Source: Aureivirga marina (lineage in GTDB: Bacteria; Bacteroidota; Bacteroidia; Flavobacteriales; Flavobacteriaceae). From it: a DNA stretch of 64,000 nt. Location: NCBI RefSeq assembly GCF_015767265.1, contig NZ_JADPIB010000003.1:248001-312000 (forward strand). Direction: 5' to 3'. The notes beneath the pieces were generated by a model, which saw only the letters and a program-made list of their open reading frames with translations, did not search any database and had not been told where the DNA came from. How positions within the stretch are numbered: the first letter of the stretch is position 1; each line of letters opens with the position of its first letter. The position numbers and the translations under genes are program-made. Positions 44,907 through 54,384 of the stretch are shown here, one piece after another.

Positions 44907-45833
44907 TTAATCAATTATTTTTGCCTTCTTTTTCTTTTTTGAAACCAAGAAAATTCCAACAAAAATCATTATACAACTAATTATTTTTAACGGAGATAAA
45001 TCTTCTGTATATTTTGGGCTGTGTGTAAATGCTTCGTAAATTTCAATTGCGATATAAGTAACAACAGGTTGTAAATAAATATAACTTCCAATAATGGATG
45101 CTGGTAAATGTTTTAAAGAATAAAGATTAAATAAATAAACTAAAAACGTTGAACCAACTGTAACATAAAGAATTACAAATAATGCAAAAGGTGTGATTAA
45201 TGTAAGATCTGTTTTTAAAACAAAGGAATAACTAAATGGAATACTTGTAATTAACGCAACTAAAAATACCCAACTAATAACAGTAATATGATGGTATTTT
45301 TGCATTAATGGTTTTGCTAATATAATATAAGCAGCATAACTCAAAACTTTTAAAAGTGTTAATAAATTTCCATAGATAGAAGCACTTCCAGCGCTTTCAT
45401 GATCTCCAAAAAGAATTAAAACAATGGTTCCTCCGAAACCGAGAATTATTCCAAGGATTTTTAAAATTCCCATTTTTTCTTTTAATAGGAAATAACTGAA
45501 GAATAATATTGCGACAGGAGTTAAAGTACTGATGATTGAAGAATCAATTGGAGATGTATGTTCTAATCCTTTGAAAAATGCAAGTTTACTAATTGTAACA
45601 CCAAGTAATCCACAAAAGAAAATTCTTAGATAATCTCTTTTGTCAATTTTTTCTTTTTTAAAAACATAAATACTCCAGAAAAGTATTGTTGCTCCTAAAA
45701 TTCTTAGAAAGAAAAATGCTTCCGCAGAAATATTGTTTGGAATTACTTCTTTTGCAAGTAAATAAGTAATCCCGACAATCGTATTTGCGAGAAATATAAA
45801 AAAATGTGATCTAAGATGATTTTTGGTAATCAT
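44907..45833 (-). CDS. EamA/DMT family transporter
   Basis: A 308-residue membrane protein with ten hydrophobic helices in two EamA repeats of about 140 residues each. The first contains FFFLRILGATILFWSIY and the second LKVLSYAAYIILAKPLM and ASIIGSYIYLQPVVTYIAI, which are standard for drug/metabolite transporter exporters. A lysine-rich cytoplasmic tail ends it. Substrate is unknown. It is first in a two-gene unit with the bestrophin gene. Confidence 0.92.
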   Translation of the reverse strand: MITKNHLRSHFFIFLANTIVGITYLLAKEVIPNNISAEAFFFLRILGATILFWSIYVFKKEKIDKRDYLRIFFCGLLGVTISKLAFFKGLEHTSPIDSSIISTLTPVAILFFSYFLLKEKMGILKILGIILGFGGTIVLILFGDHESAGSASIYGNLLTLLKVLSYAAYIILAKPLMQKYHHITVISWVFLVALITSIPFSYSFVLKTDLTLITPFALFVILYVTVGSTFLVYLFNLYSLKHLPASIIGSYIYLQPVVTYIAIEIYEAFTHSPKYTEDLSPLKIISCIMIFVGIFLVSKKKKKAKIID

Positions 45834-45911
45834 ATATTTTGCATTTACTACAATTTACAAAAAATATGATAAAAATTATTTTAATTTATTGATAATCAGA
45901 TTTTTATAAAT

Positions 45912-45948
45912 AAAAAGAGATTTTACACTAAAAGTAAAATCTCTTTTT
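45912..45948. terminator. Terminator of lnt
   Basis: A 15-bp perfect stem AAAAAGAGATTTTAC / GTAAAATCTCTTTTT with a 7-nt loop. On the - strand it directly follows the end of lnt. Confidence 0.95.
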
Positions 45949-45970
45949 GAATAAGAATATTTTTAGACTT

Positions 45971-47572
45971 TTACATCATTGCTTTTCTTCTTGTAAATGA
46001 AACAACTAACAATAAAATTGCAACAAAAGCAGAAACTTTTGCAATATAATCACCTTGTTGTACATAATAGGTAAATTCATCATTTGAAATAACAGTTCCT
46101 CGTAAAGCTCCTTTTTCTCCATAAGGAATTGAAGAAATAATATCTCCTTTTTGATTGATAAATGCTGAAATTCCTGTATTAGCAGATCTAACAACACTTC
46201 TTCTCGTTTCAATTGCTCGTAATTTTGAAAAAGTCAAATGTTGTTTATGTCCTTGTGTATCTTCCCACCAACCGTCGTTTGTGATTACAGCAATGAAATC
46301 TGGATTTTTACGGATATATTCCGTCACATATTCTCCATAAATCGATTCATAACAAATAACTGGAGCTACACGATTATCATGACTATTTGATTCAAAAACA
46401 TCTCTGAAATTCTGTGTTCCTAAAGATCCTGTTAATCCACCCAAATCAATTGTCATTCCACCTAAAATTGGAGTCAAAACTTTCTGAAAAGGCATTTGTT
46501 CAACACCTACAACTAATTTTGATTTATGATATACAGGGTTTTTATGCTCGTTATTTAATAATAAAGCAGAATTATAAACATCATACCATTCAAAATTTGA
46601 GTTACGCATTTTTCTCGCAGAAGGCGTTGGCTTTGTTTTTTTGTTATGATATATTTCTGCAAGTGTAATTCCTGTTAAGAAATTTACTTTCGGATATTCT
46701 TCAAAAAACTTATCAAATAATTTATAAGAACTTGAGTTTTTAAAATTTTGTAAAGTTGTAGATTGTGGTAAAGTTGTTTCTGGTGCTAATACAAATTCTG
46801 TATTTGGTGTAATTTTTTCTTTCGTAAGATTTATTAAATCTAAAGTAAATTGTCCATTTGTTTTTTTGTATTTTTCCGTATATGGATCTACATTTGGTTG
46901 TAAAGCGATTACTTCTATTTCTTTTCCTTTTTCTTCATAATTATTATAAATTCTATAAGAAAAACCAATTGGAATTATAATTAATAAGAAGTAAAAAATG
47001 ATTTTTCTAATTAATACAGGTTTGTGTTTTGTTTTAAAATATTGCTCTAAAGCTTTGAATAATCCAACATTTACAATCCAAACCCATAAACTTCCACCGA
47101 AAATTCCTGTATATTCATACCATTGAATCCATTTATGAAAACTTGCAAATCCGTTTCCTAAATTTAACCAAGGCCAAGATAAATCCCAACCTAAATGAAA
47201 TTTTTCAAAAGCTATCCAAGCTGTCATTAAAAATAAATAACTTGATGGAATTGCATTTTTCTTTGCAACTAAATGAAAAATTAAAAAAACAATACTCATC
47301 AAAAAAGAGTTTGTTACTACAGCTCCAACCATTCCAAAAGGTGTTGCATAATAAATCCACCAAGTTGTGATAAAATTCCAAATTAAGAAAGTTAACATCG
47401 AAATTCCAAATACTCGAAGTTTTGATGCTTTTGGAAATTTTGTTCTTATGTTTTTTTCTGCAAAAAGTAAAGGAATAAATCCTAAAAATAATAATCCTGG
47501 AAATCCGTACGTCGGCCAACCTAATGCTAATAACACTCCAGATAATATTGCTAATAATAAATTATTTTTCAT
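45971..47572 (-). CDS. lnt: Apolipoprotein N-acyltransferase
   Basis: A 533-residue membrane enzyme with several N-terminal helices and a periplasmic nitrilase-like domain. The catalytic triad is visible as the glutamate in LAPETTLP, the lysine in VYHKSKLVVGVEQMPF and the cysteine in PVICYESIYGEY. It adds the third acyl chain to lipoproteins. Its presence fits the many lipoproteins in the window. A -7 element TACATTTG (- strand, 47635-47642) lies about 63 bp upstream. Confidence 0.95.
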   Translation of the reverse strand: MKNNLLLAILSGVLLALGWPTYGFPGLLFLGFIPLLFAEKNIRTKFPKASKLRVFGISMLTFLIWNFITTWWIYYATPFGMVGAVVTNSFLMSIVFLIFHLVAKKNAIPSSYLFLMTAWIAFEKFHLGWDLSWPWLNLGNGFASFHKWIQWYEYTGIFGGSLWVWIVNVGLFKALEQYFKTKHKPVLIRKIIFYFLLIIIPIGFSYRIYNNYEEKGKEIEVIALQPNVDPYTEKYKKTNGQFTLDLINLTKEKITPNTEFVLAPETTLPQSTTLQNFKNSSSYKLFDKFFEEYPKVNFLTGITLAEIYHNKKTKPTPSARKMRNSNFEWYDVYNSALLLNNEHKNPVYHKSKLVVGVEQMPFQKVLTPILGGMTIDLGGLTGSLGTQNFRDVFESNSHDNRVAPVICYESIYGEYVTEYIRKNPDFIAVITNDGWWEDTQGHKQHLTFSKLRAIETRRSVVRSANTGISAFINQKGDIISSIPYGEKGALRGTVISNDEFTYYVQQGDYIAKVSAFVAILLLVVSFTRRKAMM

Positions 47573-47721
47573 TAAAGTTTACAATGTTTCATTATGTAAA
47601 ATAAACCCTCATTAAATAAGGGGAAATTAAAAATCAAATGTATTAAATTTTTATCTTTTTAATTTATGAATTTTTCAAAATAAAAATTTTAAATAAACGT
47701 TCTTTTTTTAAATATTAGATT

Positions 47722-48630
47722 ATGAAAAAAATTACACTTTCTATTTTATTTTTATTAAGTTTTCAATTTCTTATTGCTCAATTAAATGTTACTTGTATTG
47801 AAAATCATTTAGAAAAAATTATTAAAACTGAAAAACCAAGAAATTACAAAAATGTTGCTGTATTAAATAAAGTTGCAAATTATATTCATCAGGAATTTAA
47901 AAATTATTCAAACGCTGTTTCTTATCAAAATTTTAATGTAAATGGTAAAACATATAAAAATGTGATTTGTGTTTTTGGAGAAGAAAATAAAGAAACAATT
48001 GTGATTGGAGCGCATTATGATGTTTGTGGTAATCAAGATGGAGCTGATGACAATGCAAGTGGAATTGTAGGTTTGTTAGAATTGGCTAGATTATTAAAAG
48101 GAGAAAAATTGAATTATCGAATTGAACTTGTAGCTTATAGTTTAGAAGAACCTCCTTTTTTTAGAACTAAAAACATGGGAAGTTATATTCATGCAAAATC
48201 ATTAGAGGAAAATAATACAAATGTTTACGGAATGATTTCTTTGGAAATGATTGGATATTTTAATGAAGAAGCAAATTCGCAAAATTATCCAATTCCAGAA
48301 ATGAAACAATTATACGGAACGAAAGCCGATTTTATCACGATTGTTTCTAAACAAGATAATTCTGAATTTACAAAGGAAATTTCTCAGAAGTTTATAAAAC
48401 AGAATAAAATTAAGTCCTTCCCTATTTTAGCACCAACTTCTTTAGAAGGAATTGATTTTTCAGATCATTTAAATTATTGGAAATTTGGTTTTGATGCAGT
48501 GATGATAACAGATACAGCTTTTTTTAGAAATCACAATTACCATCAAAAGTCAGATACGATAGATACTTTAAATTTAGAAAAAATGGCAAAAGTGATTGAT
48601 AATTTACATCAAACACTCCTTCAGTTATAA
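47722..48630 (+). CDS. M28 family metallopeptidase, secreted
   Basis: A 302-residue protein with signal peptide MKKITLSILFLLSFQFLIAQ. The two-zinc peptidase motifs are VIGAHYDVCGNQDGADDNASG (His and bridging Asp), AYSLEEPPFF (Glu pair), and LEGIDFSDHLNYW with a final histidine in FRNHNYHQKSDT. It is likely an aminopeptidase of the periplasm. It is monocistronic, divergent from lnt, and ends in a strong terminator. Confidence 0.92.
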   Translation: MKKITLSILFLLSFQFLIAQLNVTCIENHLEKIIKTEKPRNYKNVAVLNKVANYIHQEFKNYSNAVSYQNFNVNGKTYKNVICVFGEENKETIVIGAHYDVCGNQDGADDNASGIVGLLELARLLKGEKLNYRIELVAYSLEEPPFFRTKNMGSYIHAKSLEENNTNVYGMISLEMIGYFNEEANSQNYPIPEMKQLYGTKADFITIVSKQDNSEFTKEISQKFIKQNKIKSFPILAPTSLEGIDFSDHLNYWKFGFDAVMITDTAFFRNHNYHQKSDTIDTLNLEKMAKVIDNLHQTLLQL

Positions 48631-48634
48631 ATAA

Positions 48635-48662
48635 AAAAAGCTACCAAAATTGGTAGCTTTTT
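48635..48662. terminator. Bidirectional terminator
   Basis: A 12-bp perfect stem AAAAAGCTACCA / TGGTAGCTTTTT with loop AAAT, shared by the M28 gene and the convergent L-domain protein gene. Confidence 0.95.
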
Positions 48663-48667
48663 TCCTC

Positions 48668-50101
48668 TCATTTTAACATTAATTTGCACGCATCGATTTT
48701 CTTTCTTCCTTCTGAATAAATTTTCATAAAGTAAATTCCTTCATCAAGATGTCGAATATCAATTTTTTTTTGATTCTCTGTTTCTAAAACTATTTTCCCG
48801 TGAGTGTCAAAGATTCTAACAAGATCTACATTATTATTAGTTTTGATACGAACAAAATTTGTCGTTGGATTTGGATAAACTGTTGTTAAGTTTTTAAAGA
48901 CCTGTTCATCAATTCCAATTTGAGAGCACAAATCCGAGATACTAATATTATTATTCTGAAAAAATAAATCATTTTCAATTCCATTATCTGTCAAATTTTC
49001 AAAAATTGAACAGTCAATAGAACATGAAGTTAAAGATGGATTGTCTTCGATTCTAATTTTTTCCACAGTATTTAAACTTGGAAATAAGATATCTTTTAAA
49101 TTATTATTGTTTTTAATATGTAAGTCTAAAGGAATATAATTAGGATATTCTTGTATTTGAGTTAAAGCATTAAATTCAATTTTTTCTAATTTTAAATTTC
49201 CTTCTACTTTAATTGGTCCAGTTGCAGTAACATTATTGAAAGTAATGTTTTTTAATTCATCATTACTTTCAATAGCAATTCTATTAAATGTTGTTAAGTT
49301 TTCACCTTTAATTTCTACCAAACTTGGATTTCCTTCAATTGTAATTACAGGTGATGAGGTAATTGAATTCAAATCCAAGCTTAACATTGATTCGTTGATA
49401 TCAAAACTAAAATCATTAACCGTTTCAAGAGAACTAATATTTAATAATATCAACTCATCATTATTATACACATTAAAATTGTCAGCTGTTGTTAAGCTTG
49501 GAAAATTTGCTGCTGTTAAAACGTCATTTTGGTAGATTTGAATAAAATTATCAGAGCTTTCTAAACTAAAGAAAGTTACTGTTTCTAAATTATCATTATT
49601 TCCAATTTTTAAATTATGGATAGTTTCTAAAGCAAATAAATTAATAGTTTCTAAAGATGCATTTCCATAAATATCAATTTCATTTGCAGTTTCTAGATTA
49701 TTGGCTTTTATATTCTCAAGGTTTGTATTTAATCGAACATAAAGATCATTTATGTTTCCGGAATCTAGGGTTATATCTGTTAACTGTTCGTTATTTGTAA
49801 TTTTAAAATAACCTGAAACAGTTTCTAAATTTATCAATTGATTGATTGCTGTTAAAGAAGTATTTGTAATAAATAAATTTCCTCCAACAGAAGTTATATT
49901 TTCTAACGCTTCCAAAGATGTAATATCCGAACCATTTATTGTTAAATTTCCAACTAATTCTGTACATCCTGAGTAATCAGTTGAAAATGAATCTACTTCA
50001 GCCTGATTGACTAAAGTGATATTTGGATCATTACATTGCCCAAATGTGTAAATTGGAAGTGTAAGTAATAATAATGCTTTTCTTAAATAACTTTTATTCA
50101 T
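48668..50101 (-). CDS. Secreted L-domain/LRR-like protein with type IX sorting domain
   Basis: A 477-residue secreted protein (signal peptide MNKSYLRKALLLLTLPIYTFGQ). The mature part starts with CNDPNITLVNQAEVDSF..DYSGCTELVGNLTINGSDIT, then many 22-24-residue repeats of the LETVSGNLxIxNNExL kind, which fit receptor L-domain or right-handed solenoid repeats. A T9SS sorting domain closes it (TVYPNPTTNFVRIKT... VRIFDTHGKIVLE... GIYFMKIY). It is expected on the cell surface. It is paralogous to the next gene. A -7 element TAATTTTG (- strand, 50124-50131) lies upstream. Confidence 0.9.
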   Translation of the reverse strand: MNKSYLRKALLLLTLPIYTFGQCNDPNITLVNQAEVDSFSTDYSGCTELVGNLTINGSDITSLEALENITSVGGNLFITNTSLTAINQLINLETVSGYFKITNNEQLTDITLDSGNINDLYVRLNTNLENIKANNLETANEIDIYGNASLETINLFALETIHNLKIGNNDNLETVTFFSLESSDNFIQIYQNDVLTAANFPSLTTADNFNVYNNDELILLNISSLETVNDFSFDINESMLSLDLNSITSSPVITIEGNPSLVEIKGENLTTFNRIAIESNDELKNITFNNVTATGPIKVEGNLKLEKIEFNALTQIQEYPNYIPLDLHIKNNNNLKDILFPSLNTVEKIRIEDNPSLTSCSIDCSIFENLTDNGIENDLFFQNNNISISDLCSQIGIDEQVFKNLTTVYPNPTTNFVRIKTNNNVDLVRIFDTHGKIVLETENQKKIDIRHLDEGIYFMKIYSEGRKKIDACKLMLK

Positions 50102-50180
50102 GTATGTGGTAATTAATATAAAGCAAAATTACGTTTAAACCTATAAATGAAAAGTGTATAAAAAGGACATATTATGGCAA

Positions 50181-50221
50181 AAAAAAGACATTTTACGTTG
50201 ATTTAGTAAAATGTCTTTTTT
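50181..50221. terminator. Terminator of the second L-domain protein gene
   Basis: A 16-bp perfect stem AAAAAAGACATTTTAC / GTAAAATGTCTTTTTT, loop GTTGATTTA. On the - strand it follows the gene ending at 50240. Confidence 0.95.
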
Positions 50222-50239
50222 AAAATTAAAAATTAGATT

Positions 50240-51781
50240 TTATTCTTTTATAATTTTATGTGTTGAGATTCTATTTTTTTCTCTATATATTTTTAGATAA
50301 TAAATTCCTTTTTCAATACTTTCTAAATTAAGTTCGTATGAATTGCGCTTTTCTATAATTATTTTTCCAGTAATATCAAATAGTTCCAATTTTGAAATTT
50401 CCTTAGAAGAAGATATAAAAATATGTTCTTTAGTTGGATTTGGGTAAATAGATAATTCTTCTTCATCAATAGATTCAACATTAAGAATTTGGGCACACAT
50501 ATTTTCAATAGAACAATTATCTCCATTTTCCCATATTTTAATATCATCTTGGGTGTAATTATAATATAATTCTGTTATTTTTGAACAATCAATATTACAA
50601 ATATTTAAATTTGGATTATTAGTAATTATTATTTCATTTAATTGACTAGCATTATTTATAGTAATATTTTCAAGAATATCTGAATATTCTATTTTAATAC
50701 TCGTTAATACATTTGAATTTGGAATATTTAGATTTTCAATTAAATCATTATTAGAAATATTAATACTTTTTAAAGAAGAACTGTTTAAACCTTCAAACAT
50801 AAAGCTTCCACGCATAGTTAAACTTTCTAAATTTGTTATATTTTCAATTTCACTAATATCAAAATTTAAATTACCATTATATATTGAAAATGATTTACAA
50901 TTTACTAACATTGGAAATACCGATTCAAAACTATAGAAATTGTTTTTTAAGAGTATATTTATGTTTTCACTTGAAATTAAATTTGGAAAGGTATTATAAA
51001 ATCCTACAATATTATCTTCATCTAATCTAATTTGAATATTAGTTACAGTTTCTAAATTTTCAAATGAAATATTTGCTAATTTTTTATTATAATGATCATT
51101 ATCTGAAAGATAATTATAATAATTATTAATAATAAAACTCCCTAAAACTTCTAGGGAATCAAAGCTTAGATCAACTAATGAAGGATTTCTACTAGGAAAT
51201 AATTCTCCTGAAATAGTATTTAAATTTTCTAATCCTGAAGTATTGAATAATTCATTGTTATGTGAAAAATAAAAATTTCCTCCAATAGATTCTAATAATT
51301 CAAATCCTTCAAAATTCACAATAGATTCATTATACTTGATGATTAAATCCCCATTAATAGAAGTAATTAAATGTAATCCATCAAACGAAGTTAAAAAATC
51401 GTTTTCTTCAATTGTAATATTTTCAGTTACTGTTGTAATGTTTAAACCTTCAAAATTAGTCAGAATTGTATTTTTAATTATAAGATTACCAACAGAAGTA
51501 ATGTTTAAATCATTTAAATTCTGAATATAATATAAATTCTGAATATTCAATGTATTTGTAACATTGTTTATATTTTCAAGACCATTTAAATTAACCGTAT
51601 CAAAGCTGAAAATATTTAAATCCCCAGAAATCTCAGTACAATCAGGATAATCAATAATAAATTGATCAATTTGTTCTTGAGAAAATAAAGTGACATCTCC
51701 ATCTGGACATTGTGAAAAAATGGAATTAAATGAGAATAAAAGGAATGCTGTAAAAAGCAATTTTTGTGTAATTTTTTTCAT
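50240..51781 (-). CDS. Secreted L-domain/LRR-like protein with type IX sorting domain (paralogue)
   Basis: From ATG 51781 the product has 513 residues (signal peptide MKKITQKLLFTAFLLFSFNSIFSQ). An in-frame ATG at 51805 lies in the -7 element TATTTTTG (51803-51810), so it is not used. The mature part repeats the layout of the previous gene: CPDGDVTLFSQEQIDQF..DYPDCTEISGDLNI, then solenoid repeats such as ENINNVTNTLNIQN and FEGFELLESIGGNFYFSHN, and a T9SS domain (SIYPNPTKEHIFISS... IYYLKIY). The two genes lie in tandem with separate terminators and promoters, consistent with duplication followed by divergence. Confidence 0.9.
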   Translation of the reverse strand: MKKITQKLLFTAFLLFSFNSIFSQCPDGDVTLFSQEQIDQFIIDYPDCTEISGDLNIFSFDTVNLNGLENINNVTNTLNIQNLYYIQNLNDLNITSVGNLIIKNTILTNFEGLNITTVTENITIEENDFLTSFDGLHLITSINGDLIIKYNESIVNFEGFELLESIGGNFYFSHNNELFNTSGLENLNTISGELFPSRNPSLVDLSFDSLEVLGSFIINNYYNYLSDNDHYNKKLANISFENLETVTNIQIRLDEDNIVGFYNTFPNLISSENINILLKNNFYSFESVFPMLVNCKSFSIYNGNLNFDISEIENITNLESLTMRGSFMFEGLNSSSLKSINISNNDLIENLNIPNSNVLTSIKIEYSDILENITINNASQLNEIIITNNPNLNICNIDCSKITELYYNYTQDDIKIWENGDNCSIENMCAQILNVESIDEEELSIYPNPTKEHIFISSSKEISKLELFDITGKIIIEKRNSYELNLESIEKGIYYLKIYREKNRISTHKIIKE

Positions 51782-51828
51782 AAAAATTATTTTATATTTT
51801 TCCAAAAATATAAAATATTAACAAACAT

Positions 51829-51857
51829 AAAACCGATTAATAATATTAATCGGTTTT
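51829..51857. terminator. Terminator of the ProDH-metallophosphoesterase operon
   Basis: A 13-bp perfect stem AAAACCGATTAAT / ATTAATCGGTTTT with loop AAT. Confidence 0.9.
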
Positions 51858-51878
51858 ATATACATATTAAATAAGTAT

Positions 51879-53126
51879 TTAACTTAATTCAATAACTGTA
51901 ATTTCAGGCCAAATTCCTACTCTACCAGGAAAACCTAAAAATCCGAAACCACGGTTTACATAAAGAAATTGATTTTTTTCTTCATATAATCCAGCCCATC
52001 TTGGATAAATAAATTTAGAAGGACTCCATTTAAATCCAGGAATTTCAATTCCAAACTGCATTCCATGTGTGTGACCAGATAAAGTCAAATCAATATGTGT
52101 TTGGTGTTCTAAAACTTTTTCATCCCAATGTGTTGGGTCATGTGACATAAGAATTTTAAAACTTTCATTTTCTGTGTTAGTTAAAGCTTTGTCTAAATCT
52201 CCAATTTTTGGAAATCTTCCTAAACTTCCCCAATTCTCCACACCAACAATATCAATAAATTCTCCATCTTTATGAATTCTTCTACTCTCATTGTTTAGTA
52301 ATTCAAAATTCATGTCTTTATGTTGTTGGAAAAGTAATTGCATATTTTGTTGCTTTGCTTCTTCACTTCCCCAGTTTTTATAATCTCCATAATCATGATT
52401 TCCTAAACAAGAAAATTTTCCATATTTTGAGTTGATAGATTTAAATATATCAACATAATCCGTAATTTCTCTAGCATCATTATTTACTAAATCTCCTGTA
52501 AAAAATACTGCATCCGGATTTTGTGTATTAATTAAATCAATTCCTCTTTGTACATCTTCTTTACTATCAAAACTTCCTGCATGGACATCAGAAATATGTA
52601 CAATTTTAAATCCTTTAAATGCATCTGGTAAATTCTTTAATTTTAAATTGACATTTTTAACAGTATAAAGGTATTTTCCTTTTGTTATTCCATAAATCAT
52701 AGAAGCAAAAGGAACAGAAGCAGCAATCAATCCAAGTTGACCAATAAACTTTCTTCTATGTTTCAGGTTTACTTTTCTTTCTCCTTTTTTTCTTTTTATT
52801 CTTAAAATAATATATTTTATGTATCTGTATAAATCATAAATAAACAGATAACTTGCTAGTAGTAGTTTGAAAATAAAAAATGCAAAAAAGACACCTGAAG
52901 TTACATTTTTGAAAATAGAAGCATTAAATGATTCATTTTCAAAAACAGCTCTGGATAAATAAATATTAATTACTCCAACATATGCGATAATTCCAGTAAT
53001 TACATATAAATATTGAAAAACACGTCTTGCTAACGTGCTTTCCAATATTCTAAAGTAAACTCTTAGTATATAAATATCGATTCCTAGAAAAACTAGCAAA
53101 AAACCGATAAAAAATGCGATTCCCAT
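51879..53126 (-). CDS. Membrane metallophosphoesterase
   Basis: A 415-residue protein with four N-terminal membrane segments and a C-terminal calcineurin-like domain. Its motifs are HISDVHAGSF (D-x-H), FFTGDLVNN (GD), CLGNHDYGDY (GNHD), MSHDPTHWDEK and LSGHTHGMQFG (GHxH), a complete two-metal site similar to YkuE/YaeI-type phosphodiesterases. A twin-arginine-like RRKFIGQLG at the start of the soluble part is consistent with a periplasmic domain. It is 2 bp after the ProDH gene and cotranscribed with it. Confidence 0.9.
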   Translation of the reverse strand: MGIAFFIGFLLVFLGIDIYILRVYFRILESTLARRVFQYLYVITGIIAYVGVINIYLSRAVFENESFNASIFKNVTSGVFFAFFIFKLLLASYLFIYDLYRYIKYIILRIKRKKGERKVNLKHRRKFIGQLGLIAASVPFASMIYGITKGKYLYTVKNVNLKLKNLPDAFKGFKIVHISDVHAGSFDSKEDVQRGIDLINTQNPDAVFFTGDLVNNDAREITDYVDIFKSINSKYGKFSCLGNHDYGDYKNWGSEEAKQQNMQLLFQQHKDMNFELLNNESRRIHKDGEFIDIVGVENWGSLGRFPKIGDLDKALTNTENESFKILMSHDPTHWDEKVLEHQTHIDLTLSGHTHGMQFGIEIPGFKWSPSKFIYPRWAGLYEEKNQFLYVNRGFGFLGFPGRVGIWPEITVIELS

Positions 53127-53128
53127 TC

Positions 53129-54298
53129 TTAGATTTTTCTTCTTTCTCTTTCTGTTTTTAATAAATTAAGCTCTCTACTTGTTTGTCCAGCAACCGAAGT
53201 ATTTTCTTCTGCTCTACGAATCAAGTAAGGCATTACATCACGAACAGGTCCAAAAGGAAGATATTTTGCAACATTATATTTATGAGCAGCCAAATTATAA
53301 GAAATATGATCACTCATTCCATAAAGTTGACCAAAGAAAACTCTTTCATCATCATGCTTTACACCTGCTTTCTCCATTAATTCCATTAAAAGATAAGAGC
53401 TTTCTTCATTATGCGTTCCTGCGAAAATTGACATTTCACCCAAATTTTCAAACATGTAAGTCATTACACTGTTATACATATTATCTGTATCTGGTTTGGT
53501 AGCGCAAATAGGATCTTTATAACCCATTTCTTGAGCTCTTTCTCTTTCTTTTTCCATGTAAGCACCACGAACAATTTTCATACCAATATAAAAACCTTGT
53601 TCTTTAGCTCTTTCATGTAATTTCTTTAAATAATCTAAACGATCCCAACGATAACATTGAAGTGTATTAAAAACAATGGCTTTTTCTTTATTATATTTTA
53701 CCATCATTTTTTCTACTAAATCATCAGCTGCATCTTGCATCCAAGTTTCTTCTCCATCAATTAAAATTGGAATTCCTGCTGCATGTGCAGCTTTACAAAC
53801 TTTGTCATATCTGTCTACAACAACTTGCCATTCTTTTTTCTCTTCTTCATTTAATTCTTTTCCTTCTGTGATTTTTTGATATAAAGCAAATCTTCCAAAT
53901 CCAGTAGGCTTAAATACAACAAAAGGAATATTTTTTTTGTCTTGTGCGAATTTGATAATTTTTAACGTAATATTCATAGCATTATCAAATTGTTCTTCTT
54001 CTTCTTTTCCTTCTACAGAATAATCTAAAACAGAACAAACATTTCCTTTTTCATACATTTTATCCATTACAGGCAAACAATCATCTTCTGTAACTCCTCC
54101 ACAGAAATGATCAAAAACAGTAGTTCTAATTATACCTTCAACTGGCAAATGTGCTTTAAGAGCAAAGTTGGTTAAGGAAGTTCCTATTTTTACTAAAGAT
54201 TCTTTTTGAATCATTTTGAATAAAAAATATGCTCTGTTTAGCTCAGAATCAGACTTTAATTTGAAAGCTACTTCTGTATTGTTAAAAATTCTATCCAT
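53129..54298 (-). CDS. Proline dehydrogenase
   Basis: A 389-residue FAD-dependent ProDH-fold protein, a single-function form. Landmarks are FVVFKPTGFGRFALYQ, IPILIDGEETWMQDAADDL, NTLQCYRWDRLDYLK, GMKIVRGAYMEKERERA, IFAGTHNEESSY and FGQLYGMSDHISYNLA, with the C-terminal YLPFGPVRDVMPYLIRRAEEN that binds substrate. It oxidises proline to pyrroline-5-carboxylate and feeds electrons to quinone. The promoter has TTG (54345-54347), a 20-bp spacer and TATATTTG (54317-54324) on the - strand. The metallophosphoesterase gene follows in the same transcript. Confidence 0.95.
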   Translation of the reverse strand: MDRIFNNTEVAFKLKSDSELNRAYFLFKMIQKESLVKIGTSLTNFALKAHLPVEGIIRTTVFDHFCGGVTEDDCLPVMDKMYEKGNVCSVLDYSVEGKEEEEQFDNAMNITLKIIKFAQDKKNIPFVVFKPTGFGRFALYQKITEGKELNEEEKKEWQVVVDRYDKVCKAAHAAGIPILIDGEETWMQDAADDLVEKMMVKYNKEKAIVFNTLQCYRWDRLDYLKKLHERAKEQGFYIGMKIVRGAYMEKERERAQEMGYKDPICATKPDTDNMYNSVMTYMFENLGEMSIFAGTHNEESSYLLMELMEKAGVKHDDERVFFGQLYGMSDHISYNLAAHKYNVAKYLPFGPVRDVMPYLIRRAEENTSVAGQTSRELNLLKTERERRKI

Positions 54299-54316
54299 GT
54301 CTTAAAAAAGTTTTCA

Positions 54317-54347
54317 CAAATATACTCACTAGCTTTGAGTTTATCAA
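54317..54347 (-). promoter_or_regulatory. Promoter of the ProDH operon, overlapping the aroB promoter
   Basis: On the - strand TTG (54345-54347), a 20-bp spacer and TATATTTG (54317-54324) make a full Bacteroidota promoter. On the + strand TAGCTTTG (54330-54337) is the -7 element for aroB, so the two promoters overlap face to face. Confidence 0.7.
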
Positions 54348-54384
54348 TAATTTCATCGTAATTTGCATCGTTAAAATATAAAAT

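Noticed and set aside
47205-47519. A 104-codon frame within lnt in another frame of the same strand
   Set aside because: It is a shadow of the conserved Lnt frame with phenylalanine- and asparagine-rich random composition.
53179-53502. A 107-codon open frame antisense to the proline dehydrogenase gene
   Set aside because: The opposite strand encodes a complete, clearly conserved ProDH; the antisense frame has no recognisable domain.
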